Assembly (NCBI GenBank): GCA_030844895.1
Contig: CM061231.1
Location: 158,457,376-158,521,375 of the forward strand
Direction: 5' to 3'
DNA length: 64,000 nucleotides
Origin: Ambrosia x helenae
Taxonomy: Eukaryota > Streptophyta > Magnoliopsida > Asterales > Asteraceae
Shown here: piece by piece, positions 47,292 through 60,521 of the stretch
How the letters are laid out: the number at the start of each line of letters is the position of its first letter
How positions within the stretch are numbered: the first letter of the stretch is position 1
Translations under genes and position numbers: made by a program
Notes under the pieces: generated by a model
Database searches by the model: none
What the model was told of the DNA's origin: nothing
What the model saw: only the letters and a program-made list of their open reading frames with translations

Positions 47292-50200
47292 TGTCACACT
47301 CTCAAATTCCACGTGCAGTGGTTTACCGTGAGGTGCGTGACACACCAGGATCCAAGTCGACAGTCACAATAAAAGACCACTATATGATAAGAAAACAACA
47401 TAATGAAAAGACTTCGAATTAAATTTTATAACACAGTGGAAGCATCCAAGTACCTGACATTACATTACTAACATAAGTTTACCAATGCTTTCAAAATAGT
47501 AACCAAATCGACTTTAATGTAAACGTGATGCAGTGCATCCAAGTACCTGACATTACATTACCAACACTTCTGCTGCTGCATTAGCGACCTAAAAACACAT
47601 GCTAAAACTGGTCAACACATAATGCTGGTGAGTCCACATGTTTTAATATTCTAAAGCGTTTAGAAAACCAGATTCGCATACTATTCGTACCTTGTTTGCC
47701 TCAGATAGGTTGTTCAATATGCAAGTAAATATAATAGTATAATGCAATCCTTGTAGTTTAGTAAATCGTTGCATGTTTCTGCCCCAATGGGAAACACAAT
47801 AAAAAAGGGGTCTTGAAACTCACCTTTGGTTGGGTATTCTGAATGTAATATACCCAACGTGTATGACAGTCCTGACTACTGGAAACCTATCATTAGATGC
47901 ATATAAATGTGTTGGTTGGTAACGTGTTAGTCCAATAACCCTTGGTTGCCCAAACCATGACTCATTGTGTTTTTATAAGTGTTTTGACTTTGACACGACC
48001 AAACAAGACTCGACATTCCATTGGTGACCCGTCATATCAGTTTATCAGTTAAGTATAAGTTTCAAATAGCAACATGTAGATACATATCACATGTAACCAG
48101 TAGATGACAAAATCTAGCATATAGATCACTTAATACACGAGTGGGTCACAAAATATACTACCGGGTTTCAAATAGGCGATTGGGTTTGATGGGAGGCGAC
48201 TGGAAGGCCAGTTGCCTTGCACCGCTGTTTTGCAGGTTTTGACGAGCGAAACCCTTCGAATCATATCAGAAACTTGCCAGAACATAACCAATCGATTCAT
48301 AGTCAATATCTAATCTATCCCCATCATAATATATCAATAAATATCTCATTTGTTCAGGTTTTATGCACAAATTGCAAGTGTTTCCCAAAATGGCTAATAT
48401 TTTGAACAAGTCACATCAATGCATGAATTAGTTTCCCCAAATGGAAAATAATCAGATTAAATCACATAATCACGATCATAATATCATCAAACTCAAAGGT
48501 AATCCTTCTAACGTGAATCCTAACATATTATCATCATATTAACATATCCCATCCTAAATCCATATAAAATCCTCAAACGGGTCAAAACTTATAAACAACC
48601 AACATCACCCTAACAACAACATATCATCATTATAACAAAAAAAATACAAAAATCCTAATTATTAGATCACTAATATCATCGAAAACTTGTATATTTATAA
48701 GAAACTTATTTGTAAGGTTTAGATCTAGTTTAGAAAGGTTTTTATTGATGAAAACACACTATATACAGATCTAGACATTTAGGGTTCATAATAACAACAT
48801 AAAAATGTTTGGAAAATAGTTTAGATGATTCACACACCTTAAATCTTAACTTTTTTTGGTTCTAGGAGTTGCTTTGGCTAAGAATTGATGATTTGAGGGC
48901 AAAATCTCATGTACAGAGGTTACGGATCGTAAATAGGTGTTAAGGAGTGAGTTTGGGTTGTGAAAATGATGAAAACATGTCAATGATGGTTTATATAGTT
49001 GTTGGCAGTCGCCCTGACATTTAGGCCGATTGGCTTAGCCAGTCTCCCCCCCCCCATGGGGCTACTAGCTTAGCCAGTCTCCATCCCATTAAGAAGACTG
49101 AGTTTTTGTAAGCTTATCATAACAATTCATGTACACACATATCGGCAAGTTAGCTAATGTAAGACCCTAACCCGTAAACTTGTGGTTAACGCTTAATCTT
49201 GCGGGCTTTGGCCTTAATTTAAAACCGTTCCCGATTTAAAACTTTGACATTTATGAAACCCAACCCATTGTAATTCATACATTATTGGTCCTAACAAATT
49301 TTTACATTTAGAGTTACTAAAAACATGTACTAAAACATGTGTTTTAAAAAGGGAATCTCATTTGCGGAAGCTTTTGAGTGTTCGGGTGTGTTCGGCTCCT
49401 CTCGCGACTTGATCCTTGCTCCAGGACTTCCATCGAGTGTATACCTAGCACCATTACATGAATAATGGTTAGTTGTTTGATAATAACACCTTTAGAATAG
49501 TTAATGCGTTGCTACGCATCGAAAACGGTGATTAAAGCCTTAATTTTCAAGAAAATACGCTTTTGGTTTCAGCCCCGCCGTAAGCTATGGTCTACGAACC
49601 GTAGCTTATGGTTTAGAACCGTAGCCTATGGTTCAAAGCTACGGATTTCTATAGAATTCCCAGACTTGGCCATTTTTCCCTTGATTATTTTTCCAATCTT
49701 GGATGATTTTTAAAACCAAGTTCAAGGCCCTTCCTAAGGACACTTGGGAACTTGTTTAACATCATTTTATCATGCTCATAAGATGCTATTTCACATGATC
49801 AAGTCCCCTTTTTGGTTGTTCAAAGACTTGTGTTATTATTACCCAAATCGACCCATTAAGACCTTAGATTATACAAAAACTTATTTGACCGTTCAAAAAG
49901 CATAACCATCATTTTGTTAACCCATTGGACACTTCTTTAACTAAAAATATCGTCTGGTTTGTTTTCTTATGACCCAGTTCTTAGGTTTAAATGCTTATAT
50001 CGTTTTTAACCGAATCGACCCGTTAAGGCCATGGCCATGGGTGGTATTAAACACCATTTGAGCATTCAAAAAGCATAACAATCATTTTGACAACCCATTG
50101 GTCACTTGTAGTTAGACTAATGACATTGACCGGTTTGTTTCATTATGACTAATAACTTTGGCAGGTCCTAGAAATTCCTAAAATGCCCTTTTTGGCGATA

Positions 50201-52474
50201 TTTCAATCTAGTCACCCATGGGCGACATACTTGGATAAAATCCCATGTTTTAAACCACTAACTTGTTTGAAAACCTCTAAGCCCTCTCGGACTTAGTTTG
50301 ACCACCAAAACATAATTACACCATTGATTTAATCCTGCTTGGCGCCGAGGCACCAATAAGCATAGATAGAATTCTACTTGCCAAAATGGCTTCCACACCT
50401 CATGAGGGTGGATTTTATACCCATTTAACTTCACCTAAAGGCTTTCATCTAGCTATGGACTTACTGGGTGGCGTTGACCCATTTTCATACCTTGCGACCT
50501 TTATCATAGATTAGGCATCGAGTGCCTATTCCGAACGTCTTCACCTGCATACATTCTAATTTGACAACAGAAGTTCCTCGAGAACAAATGGTGATACATC
50601 ACCATTGACCCGTTTCACCACATGAATCCAAATGCTTAGATCACTAGTATTGGATGCCAGGCTCAAATGATGAAGGCATCACCAATTACCTCGTTTAACT
50701 CATATTTCACAACACTATGATATTCATGCTTTTACTATGGAATGAGTGACAATAACACGTGACCCATTTATCCAAAATACATAACTAATTAATGTCAAGT
50801 GATTTCATCTAGTCCTTGAGTTTAGAATTTCGCTTACCACATACTTTACTAATTAACCCATTTGGTGAATTTCTTCGATTGATTACAACACATTAGTTTG
50901 TTTATTACCATCAATCATGTCTTAACATGATTTCACATAATCTACCCATTTAATAGGTTTCATCCATTGGGGTCCTACCTTTATCTCAATTTCTAAGGAT
51001 TAAACTGATACAACAATACACGAATCACAATTATAGTCTAATGGTGTAAGTAATACTTACCTTGCATCCGTTCTTGTTTCCATAAGTATCCACTTTGCAT
51101 CCGTTTGGCCCGTTTGCTCCCTCGTTGTTGTACCTAACTTGGGAATGAGTCAAACTTGTTTGTTAGAATACATAATATGGAATTATTTCACTATCCATGG
51201 CATCATGTATTCATTATCAATCCTAGCTAAATCCATAGCTATCTTGCCTGTGTGGAGTATGCACTTAGCTTGGCTTATTACAACCAACATTACATACAAA
51301 TGATAACTTATCACATGTTCCTAATTCCTTAGTTCACTAGTTCTCGCCTAATCGACATTTTATCAAACGCTTGATGTGCACCCACCAATTCGATTGGTTT
51401 TCATGAGTCAATTTAGCCAAAGCATAACCATTTATCTAATCATCATATTATGTTGTTTAGACCCTTTAGCCTAAATTTCTCATTATAACAACTTCTAAAA
51501 AGTCACCAAGATCACTAGACATAAGTGGTTTCAACCTAGAGGTTGAACCCCAAGTTTTTACATATCAACATAATCTCATAAGCATGATCAATTTCACATA
51601 TGAGGATGATTCATAGCTAAATTAAGCATGATTGAGGCTCTCCAAAGCTAGAAAAACCTCCAACAACTTAGAATCTCACGTTTTGACAATACCCTAGATT
51701 TCATCATATTAAAAAACGAGTTAAATCAACAAATTTAGGCAAATAATAGGTACCTTGGTGCTTATTAAACCTTAGATTACCCTTTTCTCGTTAATGCATC
51801 AATTTCCCCCTTGATTTGCTTGGATTTGAGCTTGAAATGGAGCTCCTAGGGTTTGGAGGTGAAAAGAGCATGAAGCTTTGTGTTTTGATCGATCCACACG
51901 CACTTTGTGCGTGTTTCCACCTTTTTAATTTTATTAATATCACAAGTTTGGCATATTGGCAGCTATGGTCCCTCCACTACCCCCCAAATGCCATTTTGTT
52001 ATAAAACTAACTAGTCAAGTTAGTTTTCTTATGTTATTTGCTCATTAGTATAACTAATAACATTAACTAGGTTATTTCCATATTAGAATCTAACCCTTAT
52101 TCTCATTGTCTAGGTTTCGTTTTATTATTTTGCTAATCACGCCTAATGGCGTAGTTAGGCGAAACGGATGATTTTGGGGTGTTACAGCTAACAATCATAA
52201 AACATATAATTCTCAACAAGTTACTTTTTTTATGTTATTTCACCAACACTCGGGATACGAGACTCGTGTGTGCTACCCAATGATTCCCCGAATCACCAGA
52301 ACCATAACCGTAGTGTGTGTAGACCTACCGGTGATTCCCCGAATCACAAGAACCATAACCATAGTGTGTATAAACTTACTTAACTGTGGCACGATTAAGG
52401 TCATTTACAAGTGTTTTGCTAAGGTAAACTTAAGTGTTGTTAGGATAGTTAACCGAAGTTTGTCGGGTGTCACA
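47292..52474 (+). mobile_element. LTR-like non-coding segment B
   Basis: It starts TGTCACACTCTCAAATTCC and ends CGGGTGTCACA. Five-base flanks TGTGT and TGTGC differ by one base, a plausible old target duplication. It shares ordered blocks with segment A (34876-40316). About 5.2 kb with no gag/pol frame, so it may be a solo LTR of a long-LTR Ty3-type element, or a large derivative. An internal GGGGTGTTACA at 52176 could be another LTR edge. Confidence 0.5.
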
Positions 52475-54384
52475 TGTGCTTCCATGGAACAATATTGAAG
52501 GAGAGTTCCCACTTAAATAACTCTCAAGTTTTGTCTATCCACCAATGTGGAACAAGTTTCACTTGCCCATTTCATTTCTCATTTCCCAACTTTGTAATTT
52601 CATAATAACATTTTTGAGCATCGATATCTCATTCATTTTAATTCTGTTTTGGACGATATTCGATTGTTGCAAAGCTCTCACAACATAGAATACAAGCTCA
52701 GAAAGAAATATATAAATAAATCTCGGTTTTAGATACATATTTTAGTTTAGGTAGGAAAAATTCATTTTCCTATATTTATAAAAATTCTCTTTTCATCCAA
52801 ATTTTCAATATAAGTTCCTAAGCGTTTATCACTTCAATATTGCCACACCCAAAAGGCCAAAATGACTCACGAGTGAACAAAAAAATAAGTATAATTCAAC
52901 GTATTAGCTAGTTATGGATGTTTAAATACTACAAGGATGATATTTGTAGACTATCTTCTTCTAACACAAATATATTTAGAAATCTATATAACAATTAAAG
53001 TGTTTATATAATATTTAAACTTTTCAAGTTTTACTTCTTTGAATTTAATTACTGCATAATTTTAACAAGATTTTTGACTCTTAATTTTGATGCGTTATCC
53101 CAAATTAAACCCTATAGCAATATCACAAGTGTTGTTTTTAATGATGTTAGGGTGACATGACATATGATATAACACCTACAATATTTTAAATAATTTTAAT
53201 ATTCCATAAAAAAGAAACGTTTAATGCTTAAACACTAAAACAACATTAAATATTGTATAAGGTAATTACGTCATGGATTTTAAATAAATTATTATTCCAT
53301 TTCAACTTAAGTTTTAGTGAAAGAGCATGCACTTTAAAACCAATATATTTTAATTTGGTGTTTGGCTTATTTTTACACATCAATGAAAAGGCATTTGGAA
53401 ACCAATTAACCCAAATATCACACACTCTGGCTCCAACCCTTCCAATAGATGTCTTGTAAATTTATACATGATAATCAGAAGTCACAACTATCTCACGCGT
53501 CATCAATTTTTTTATTTTGTCAAATTTTACTCTAGCGCGCATGAGAAACAATTTAACTCAAATGTCACACACTCCAACATTTTTCAACACCTGTCTTGTA
53601 ATTATAATATAACGAGTTTGCACTACCCGCACATTACAACGAGATATTGATAATGAAAGTCTTTAGTAGGACGATTATAAATAATGGATTAATATGTCAG
53701 ATATTAAATGTATATAGTACTTTGTAAAATCAGTTAAATGATTATGGTGATATAATTCTATTTAATAATAAATACTATTTAAAAATAATGTACGCTTATC
53801 CAATAAACAATTATAACTTTAACATAATATATGTTTTAGTTATGTTGATTAAAGTTTTATATAACTTTTGGGTTTATATAATTATGAACAAATTATAGGG
53901 TGTAAGTTATAATTTTTTATACCTTAAGGGTTCATTTTGAATATTTTTAATAAAAACTCAAACTATGTTTTTACGACTTGATCAAAGGTCAAACCGATCT
54001 TTTTACCAATCTACTACTCGAACAAAATTTAAAAACCAACACATAACATTAAATTTAAAATAATTAAATTTCTATACATAACATCAAATTTAAAATAATG
54101 TGAAAAAAAATATCTAAGCCTCTTGTACTTACATCCTAAAGCAATTTTTTTTCATGTTACCAAACAAATCTCAATCTCCTAAATGTGGGTTTTCTATTCT
54201 CCATTAAATGCCCAAAACTTTTTCTCATCGTCTTCAATGTTCCTCTAATTCAACCCTACTCTCTCTATCTTTTTACTTATTCCTTCGATCATCTGTTCAC
54301 TTTATATACTCTTTCTTTAGCAATTTTTTAGATTTTCATCTTCTTAATTAAGGCTATCGGTTCACTGACGTATTCCGGTTATAA
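52475..54384. other. AT-rich spacer, nothing recognised
   Basis: No frame with a known domain and no strong repeat. Confidence 0.4.
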
Positions 54385-54600
54385 AAAAACCCAAAACGGA
54401 TCTTGCAAAATCTCCAAAAGCTCTGTTGCATCAACGATCTTCGTATCCAGTTCGATTAACTCCTACAAATTGATGAATTCGTTTATGTCGGCACCCACTT
54501 CCTTAATCATGTGATCAAGTTCTTCTTCGTTCGGCCGGTGATCTGAAATTCCGATTAACGCTGTAACGGTTGCTTTTGCGAAGGAGATGCTACGGTTGTT
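54385..54600 (-). pseudogene. calmodulin-like (EF-hand) gene fragment
   Basis: One minus-strand frame reads AKATVTALIGISDHRPNEEE, LDHMIKEVGAD, INEFINL, then TAG, then ELIELDTKIVDATELLEILQ and DPFWVF. This follows the order of plant calmodulin-like/polcalcin proteins (EEL..MI.EVDADGDGFINFDEF, then an AFSVFD-like segment). The calcium-binding loop residues DGDGF are missing, there is an in-frame stop, and no full EF hand remains. It is a short relic whose source gene is not in the window. Confidence 0.5.
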
Positions 54601-55563
54601 CGGAGGGGTTGCAAGATGGTGACAGTTATTTGGTAAACGATGGTGATTAACGGTGGCGGTTACAATAACGGACCGTTAAGTTGATATTTGTATTATATAT
54701 AAATATAGCTAGTATTAAGTCATCATGTTGTGATAGGCGCGTAAAACACTACCAAATAGCATCAATGTCAGCAACACCAGAGAAGATTGTTAAAAAAAAA
54801 TAAATAAATAAATAAAAATGAAACAAATAAAGCGAACAAAAAAATAGACTCAAAATGTTGAATCATGCATGCACACTAATGCGCAAAATTTAGTCTAGAA
54901 CGTAAATCACAACTTGGTTGTTAAACAGAAAAAATAGTAGTAAAAATATTGAACAACATACACACGTTGTGACGTGTTAAATAATTTTTTTTTGACCAAA
55001 ATGAAAATTTTATAAAAAATAAAAGTATATACGATCAAAGTTGAACTTGAAAAAGATATTGGGGTCAAATGTAGATTTGAAAACTATTAGGATTAAGTTA
55101 AAGAAAACATAGAGAAAAAATAAAGTAAAACAGGTATAAACCATAACAAATAATAAAGTCGCAAATTAATATAATTTCTTAGGGGGAGGGGTGCTTGTAA
55201 CTTAAATTTTTTTCTTTCACTAATTTTAATCAATCCTGCTTTGCCACATCACTTCACTGAAACACCTATTTGGAGGCAGCACTCCACTGATTCTTTTATT
55301 TATTTTTATAATTTCACTAAACCTTTTTTTTATTATTATTTCACACGGTTTTAAAGGGTAAATATTAATTACGTTTACTTTTTTAATGTATTTTTTTTTT
55401 ATTTTTAATGTTTAATAGTAATGAAATTTAGTTTTTATGCTTATCTTTAATGTTTTTTTATGTAATTAAATTACAAAACAAACGGTTAAAATATCTGTGG
55501 TAACAATATTATAAACCAAACGGTAAATATTTAACACTAAAAATAATAAGTCAAACGGCAAAA

Positions 55564-55606
<43 letters not shown>

Positions 55607-58600
55607 AATCAAAAATTAAAACAACAACCGGTACCAGCCCGTTAGATAGAACCAGCAAAACGGTCTACAGGACCACTACCAGCGTGGGTGGCGACGGTGT
55701 TACCGTGCTGGTAGTTGGTACCCGTAAACAATTCGGGTGACGCCCCGTCCCCTTAATCTGAAATCATACCTAAAAAATTGTGTAATGCAAAGAAAACGCA
55801 TTTAAAGATTCTAACACTGATGAAGATATATTGTTTATGATATATAAATACAGGGGTGATAACGAGTCGTGTTAGCGGACTGTTGGATCTAATCTGACCT
55901 GAATTCCAAAATTTTACTCTAACTTGAACTCGAAAATGTTGTGGCAGACATATGAACCTGAACACAATCTGTTTAACCAGATTTATTTTTTATTTTCATT
56001 TTTTTCGCATAATAATATTCTCAACAAAAAAGAACTTTATAAACAAAAATACAAGTGTATATAATAAAATTACATTTTATTTATAAAATCTAATGTAGTT
56101 TTCTTTTTTAATATAACTATTGCATAAAAGACACAGTCAATTTAACTTATGACATAAAAACATGTTTTAAAAATGGTAAAATACTATACAAGCGGGTTAA
56201 CCCATCAACCCGTCAGGTTGGACACGAACACGACCTGTTTAGCTAAACGGGTTCACAGGTTCAATTTAAAACTTACCCAAACCCGTCTAAACTAAACATA
56301 AACATACGAATTTCGTGTTAAATGTTGTGTTTTCAGGTCATGTTAAAAATTCACACTCCAATACAAATCACCTCCACTTTCAAAGGATTTAATTTGCCTT
56401 TTATTTTATTTCACATGTAAACATAGTTTTCACAATCAGGTTTTAGTTTTCACAATCAGTTTTCATGACCATAGCAGTCATTGAACCGACTAGATCATCG
56501 GTTCTTTGGTTGGATCAGTTTTAAAAATGGGAAAACGTTATAAATAAATTAAAAAATTTAAGAATATATATATATGTACGTGACAAGTTTAAAATAAAGT
56601 ATAAAACTATCAATAATTTTGTGTGAATTTGCAATATTAGTAAAGTAAATTATATTAAGTTTGCATTGAATGTGAAAGGATGCATTCTAAAATAATAAGA
56701 GGTTAGCACATGGCATCATAACCTAGTGACATTTTGAGAATGAGATAAGGCTTAGAGATCATTTGGTCCTGGGTTCGATTTTCAAAGAGGGTTTTTTTTT
56801 TTAGATTTATTTGCATTCCTCCTAAATTGGTATATATGCATTCCTCCTAAATTGGTATATATGCATTATTGTCTAGTGGAGATGGATATGATCATCTGAT
56901 TCCTCTAATGACACGACGATACTCGAATGACGTGTCAATGATCCAAATTTACCATAAAAAAATAATAATAGTAATAGGTTATATACTTATTAGTGCTAAC
57001 TAGTTATTGATCATCTCAATAGTAGTGACTTCTATTAAAAGCCAAAGGTCAATTATATGTCCAATAAAAGGTCAAAGACTTAAAGGTCAACAAAGTGAGA
57101 TCACACACAAAAGACGTGGTTTGTGGCCTTAGTTGCTTAGTTATACCTTACAACTATTCAAAGACGTCGTTTACCTAGATAGTCTACGTCCGACCTTTCC
57201 TGGTTGTGGTTTTCCAATTTTTCAATCAAACTCTTTTTTTTTTCTTAAATTAATTATTTTAGCTATGACCTAAAAATAAAGGCTCATTTACTACTTAGCT
57301 TGTTACCTTTTCACCTAACAAAATAAATTAACGAATATCTTTTTTGGTTTAAGTTTTTAATAAAATACAAAAACTCAACTACAATTAGAGCATCAACAAC
57401 GTGGAGTTTTAAGTGACCCATGGATTAAACTGGAAGAGAGAGATTTTTACATAGAGGAGCAAGGGGGAGGAATGAGACAACCAAAGTCCATGCACAAGGA
57501 CGAACCCATGGAGGAAAGGGGTTGATTGTGAGAGTCGACGAGAGGATAGATACGACCATACGAGTGAGGTCCGTAGAATTAAAGTTTTTGCAAGTAGAAG
57601 AGATGGAGGAGAGAAGGGGGATTTCATAAGCCCTATTATGGATGCTTGTGGACCATATGCAATGGAGAGCAGCTATGGACGATTTACTCTCTTTTCCACG
57701 TTAGATAATAGCGAGAATCTTCATGGACAAGTTCTTTCTCTGCCTTTTCTCTCCCCAAACCTCTCATCTCTCATGTTCCCGCATGTGGTGGTACATAGCT
57801 CATGTGCCATAAATTATACATATTCTACACACACATTTACCCGTATTTTATAGCATTTATTGGGGCATTATCATTAGAAACACTATACAAGTCGTATGTT
57901 GAAGGAGTCACATGAAGACGCCGAAGAACCATACAAGTCGATTCTCATCGATCGAAAACGTGAAATTTGCCACAAGTGGAGTTGGCCATGTAACTTTTAG
58001 GTTTATTTTTTTTCTATTTTTTAGATTTTTAATGTTTATTTTTCTGCTTTTTTATGTTTTTTAGGTTTATTTTTATGTTTTTTATTTAATTTAATGTTTT
58101 TTTATTTAGTTTAATCTTTTTTATTTAATTTAATGTTTTTTATTTAATATAATGTTTTTTATTTAATATAATGTTTTTATATATTTAAAAAATAAAAAAT
58201 AAGTTTAGTGATAAAATGTGATAGAATGTGAACACCGCCGCATGGGTTTAGTGATGGAATGCGATAGAATGTGATAAAATAAGGTGACAGAATCTGATTG
58301 GGTGTGATAGTGTGATGAATGTGATCATAAATTTGTTACCACCCCTTGTGGCCTTAGAAAGAAAAGAAGCGTTAATGTAAATTTATATATAATAAAATGT
58401 TTAATATAGTATGGGTATAATGCTTAAAAGCAAAGTAGTGATTCTTATGGTTGTCTGAGTTGTAGAATGTTGGTGAAAATTTTTTAATGTTTTAAACGGT
58501 TTAAAATTAATTTCAAATAAAATATATATTGTTCTTGATAATTCTGTAAGTTTTGGCCGGTGTTAGTTGCATCAAAAATGATTTAAAAAAAATCTATCTA

Positions 58601-59180
58601 CTTTTGATTGAGAACAACTTTGATTATTCTTGTAATTGTCCTACTATATGATCTAAAATGAATCCAACACAACAAGTGTTATGAACTCATACCATTGATA
58701 ACATAAAGAAACAGTTTTGAATAAAACAAATATATTAACATAAGTTAAAATATATAAACATATGTTTATATATTTGAGCTTATGTTAATATATTTATGAC
58801 ACTGTCATCAACAACATGTTATGTTAAATTTATGATACCGCCATAAATAACACTCTTTTTTGTTTCATTAGACATCTTTCTTAACGTGCAATCCGTGTCA
58901 AGAAAGATGTTTTGTTTTTGCTACTAATCAACATCCATTCATATTCAGCCTAAATGTCAAAATATTTAAACACTTATTTTATAATAAAACTGTAAAAGAT
59001 ATATTAATTAAAGACACGCATGCTCGAGAAAAGCGAAGAAAAATATTGACACCAAAGGATTTAAAAACACCAAGAAGCCAGAACTAGGATAAAATACTCT
59101 TTATTATATGTCAATTATGATAGATTACGTAAATACATTAGATAGGTAATTGAAGTTTAATCAGAATCAATAACCACTTA
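54601..59180. other. AT-rich spacer with microsatellite and old repeat debris
   Basis: A CA then TA microsatellite lies at 55565-55606. 55850-56340 has CGGGTTCACAGGTT-type repeats like hAT subterminal DNA. 58200-58350 has GTGATAGAATGTGA units similar to 22180-22290. 57380-57860 has open stretches but no domain. No gene seen. Confidence 0.4.
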
Positions 59181-59387
59181 GACAGAACGGGGTGGGTGGT
59201 GAGTGGAGGAAAAGCATTTTCAAGCCTTCCACACCGTCGCGGTATGGCGTGGAAGGGGGACCCCTTGGGGGAGTTCATGGCCACGTGGCCGTTCATGATT
59301 GAGGGAAACAAATTGACCGTCGAATATTATAAAAAAAAAAATTACACACATAACCGTTGATGTGTAACGGTTAAAAAAATTATATAT

Positions 59388-59619
59388 AAACCCACTTTAT
59401 ATAAAAAACACCCACTTCATATACCTATAATCTCCCATATTCACTCCATTTTTATACATTTCTTCATCTATTTTTATACATCTCTTTATATTTTTTTATA
59501 TATAAACCCACTTTATATAAAAAACACTCACTCCACATACCTACAACCTCATATATTCACCTCAATTTTATACATTTCTTCATCTATTTTTATACCTCTC
59601 TTTATATTTAAAAAAAATG
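59388..59619 (+). repeat. tandem duplication of a 116-bp leader
   Basis: AACCCACTTTATATAAAAAA begins at 59389 and again 116 bp later. The two units are similar throughout and end in TCTCTTTATAT just before the ATG of SANT-like copy 3, so that gene's promoter/leader has been doubled. Confidence 0.8.
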
Positions 59620-60521
59620 AACCCATACAACTACATCCCAAACCCGAATACACCACCGGTTTGCCTGACACCAAACCGTCCACCCCAATATCAATCACCG
59701 TGTCCCGAATACGCCGCTTTCGTGAGTTACATTAGTGGAAAAATGTATCCCAATTTTCTATTTAACGATTCTCCCATTCCTTCACAACCGCAAACCCCTT
59801 TAACGCTACCCGAAAGCGTACCCGAAACTCAACCACATAATATTGTGGGATCATTGTCGGATAAACAACCAAATGTAAGAAGAAGTCAAATGAAGAAGAC
59901 GGCGGAGGAGAAAGCGTTGGCCGCCGCCAACCAATTAAGTGGACAACCGCCGAAGAGGTTGCCTTAACGCAAGCTTGCATAAGCGAGTCGAAATCCTAGA
60001 TTTAAGGTATTTCTAATACTTTTTTAAACATAATATATGTTGTTAAAAATATATATTTTTACGTATGACTAACGGCTATTTCTTTTTTTGTAGGAAATAA
60101 TCGCCACAAAATCGACTATTGGATCGAGATAAACAGTTCATCCCATAAGTTGATGGATCGAGAGTTCTATCGAGCAAACGATAGTCTCTTGTCCAAGTGG
60201 ACCGAGATAAGCAAGGCGATGAATGTGTTCAAGGTGCATTATTATTACGTTAGAAACAATCCAAGAAGTGGTAAAACGGATGGCGACTACCTCACCAATG
60301 CGCTAAAAACTTACAGCGGTGACTTGGCCGATTTAAATGCCAACATCGCTCAATTCAACACGATTCAACAACAAAGGCTCGATGAGAAAAGAACCATTCG
60401 CGAAGCCTTTGAAATAAAATTGACTATGAAAGAACAGCGCGAAAAGTGCGAAGATATAAAATTTCTCGCCATGCCCATCGATCACCTAAGCGGTCAAGAG
60501 TTAGAGATGACCCAAAAATAA
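59617..60521 (+). pseudogene. SANT/trihelix-like Harbinger ORF1, copy 3, internally deleted
   Basis: It starts MNPYNYIPNPNTPPV, homologous to copy 2. A one-base shift near 59940 breaks the SANT helix; the lost frame reads KWTTAEEVALTQACISES, then meets a TAG. After an intron ending at 60093, exon 2 reads RHKIDYWIEINSSSHKL and FYRANDSLLSKWTEISKAMN. Then, at KTYSGDLADLNA, it lacks about 94 residues present in copy 2 (from YRNETGLEF to the Ser-rich linker), an in-frame deletion. The C-terminal charged region is retained to EDIKFLAMPIDHL. Confidence 0.75.

Noticed and set aside
47116..47331. A 71-codon frame in GC-richer DNA
   Set aside because: No recognisable motif; it runs into the start of segment B.
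57409..57853. Paired frames near 57400-57850
   Set aside because: No family resemblance; it looks like transposon or spacer DNA.
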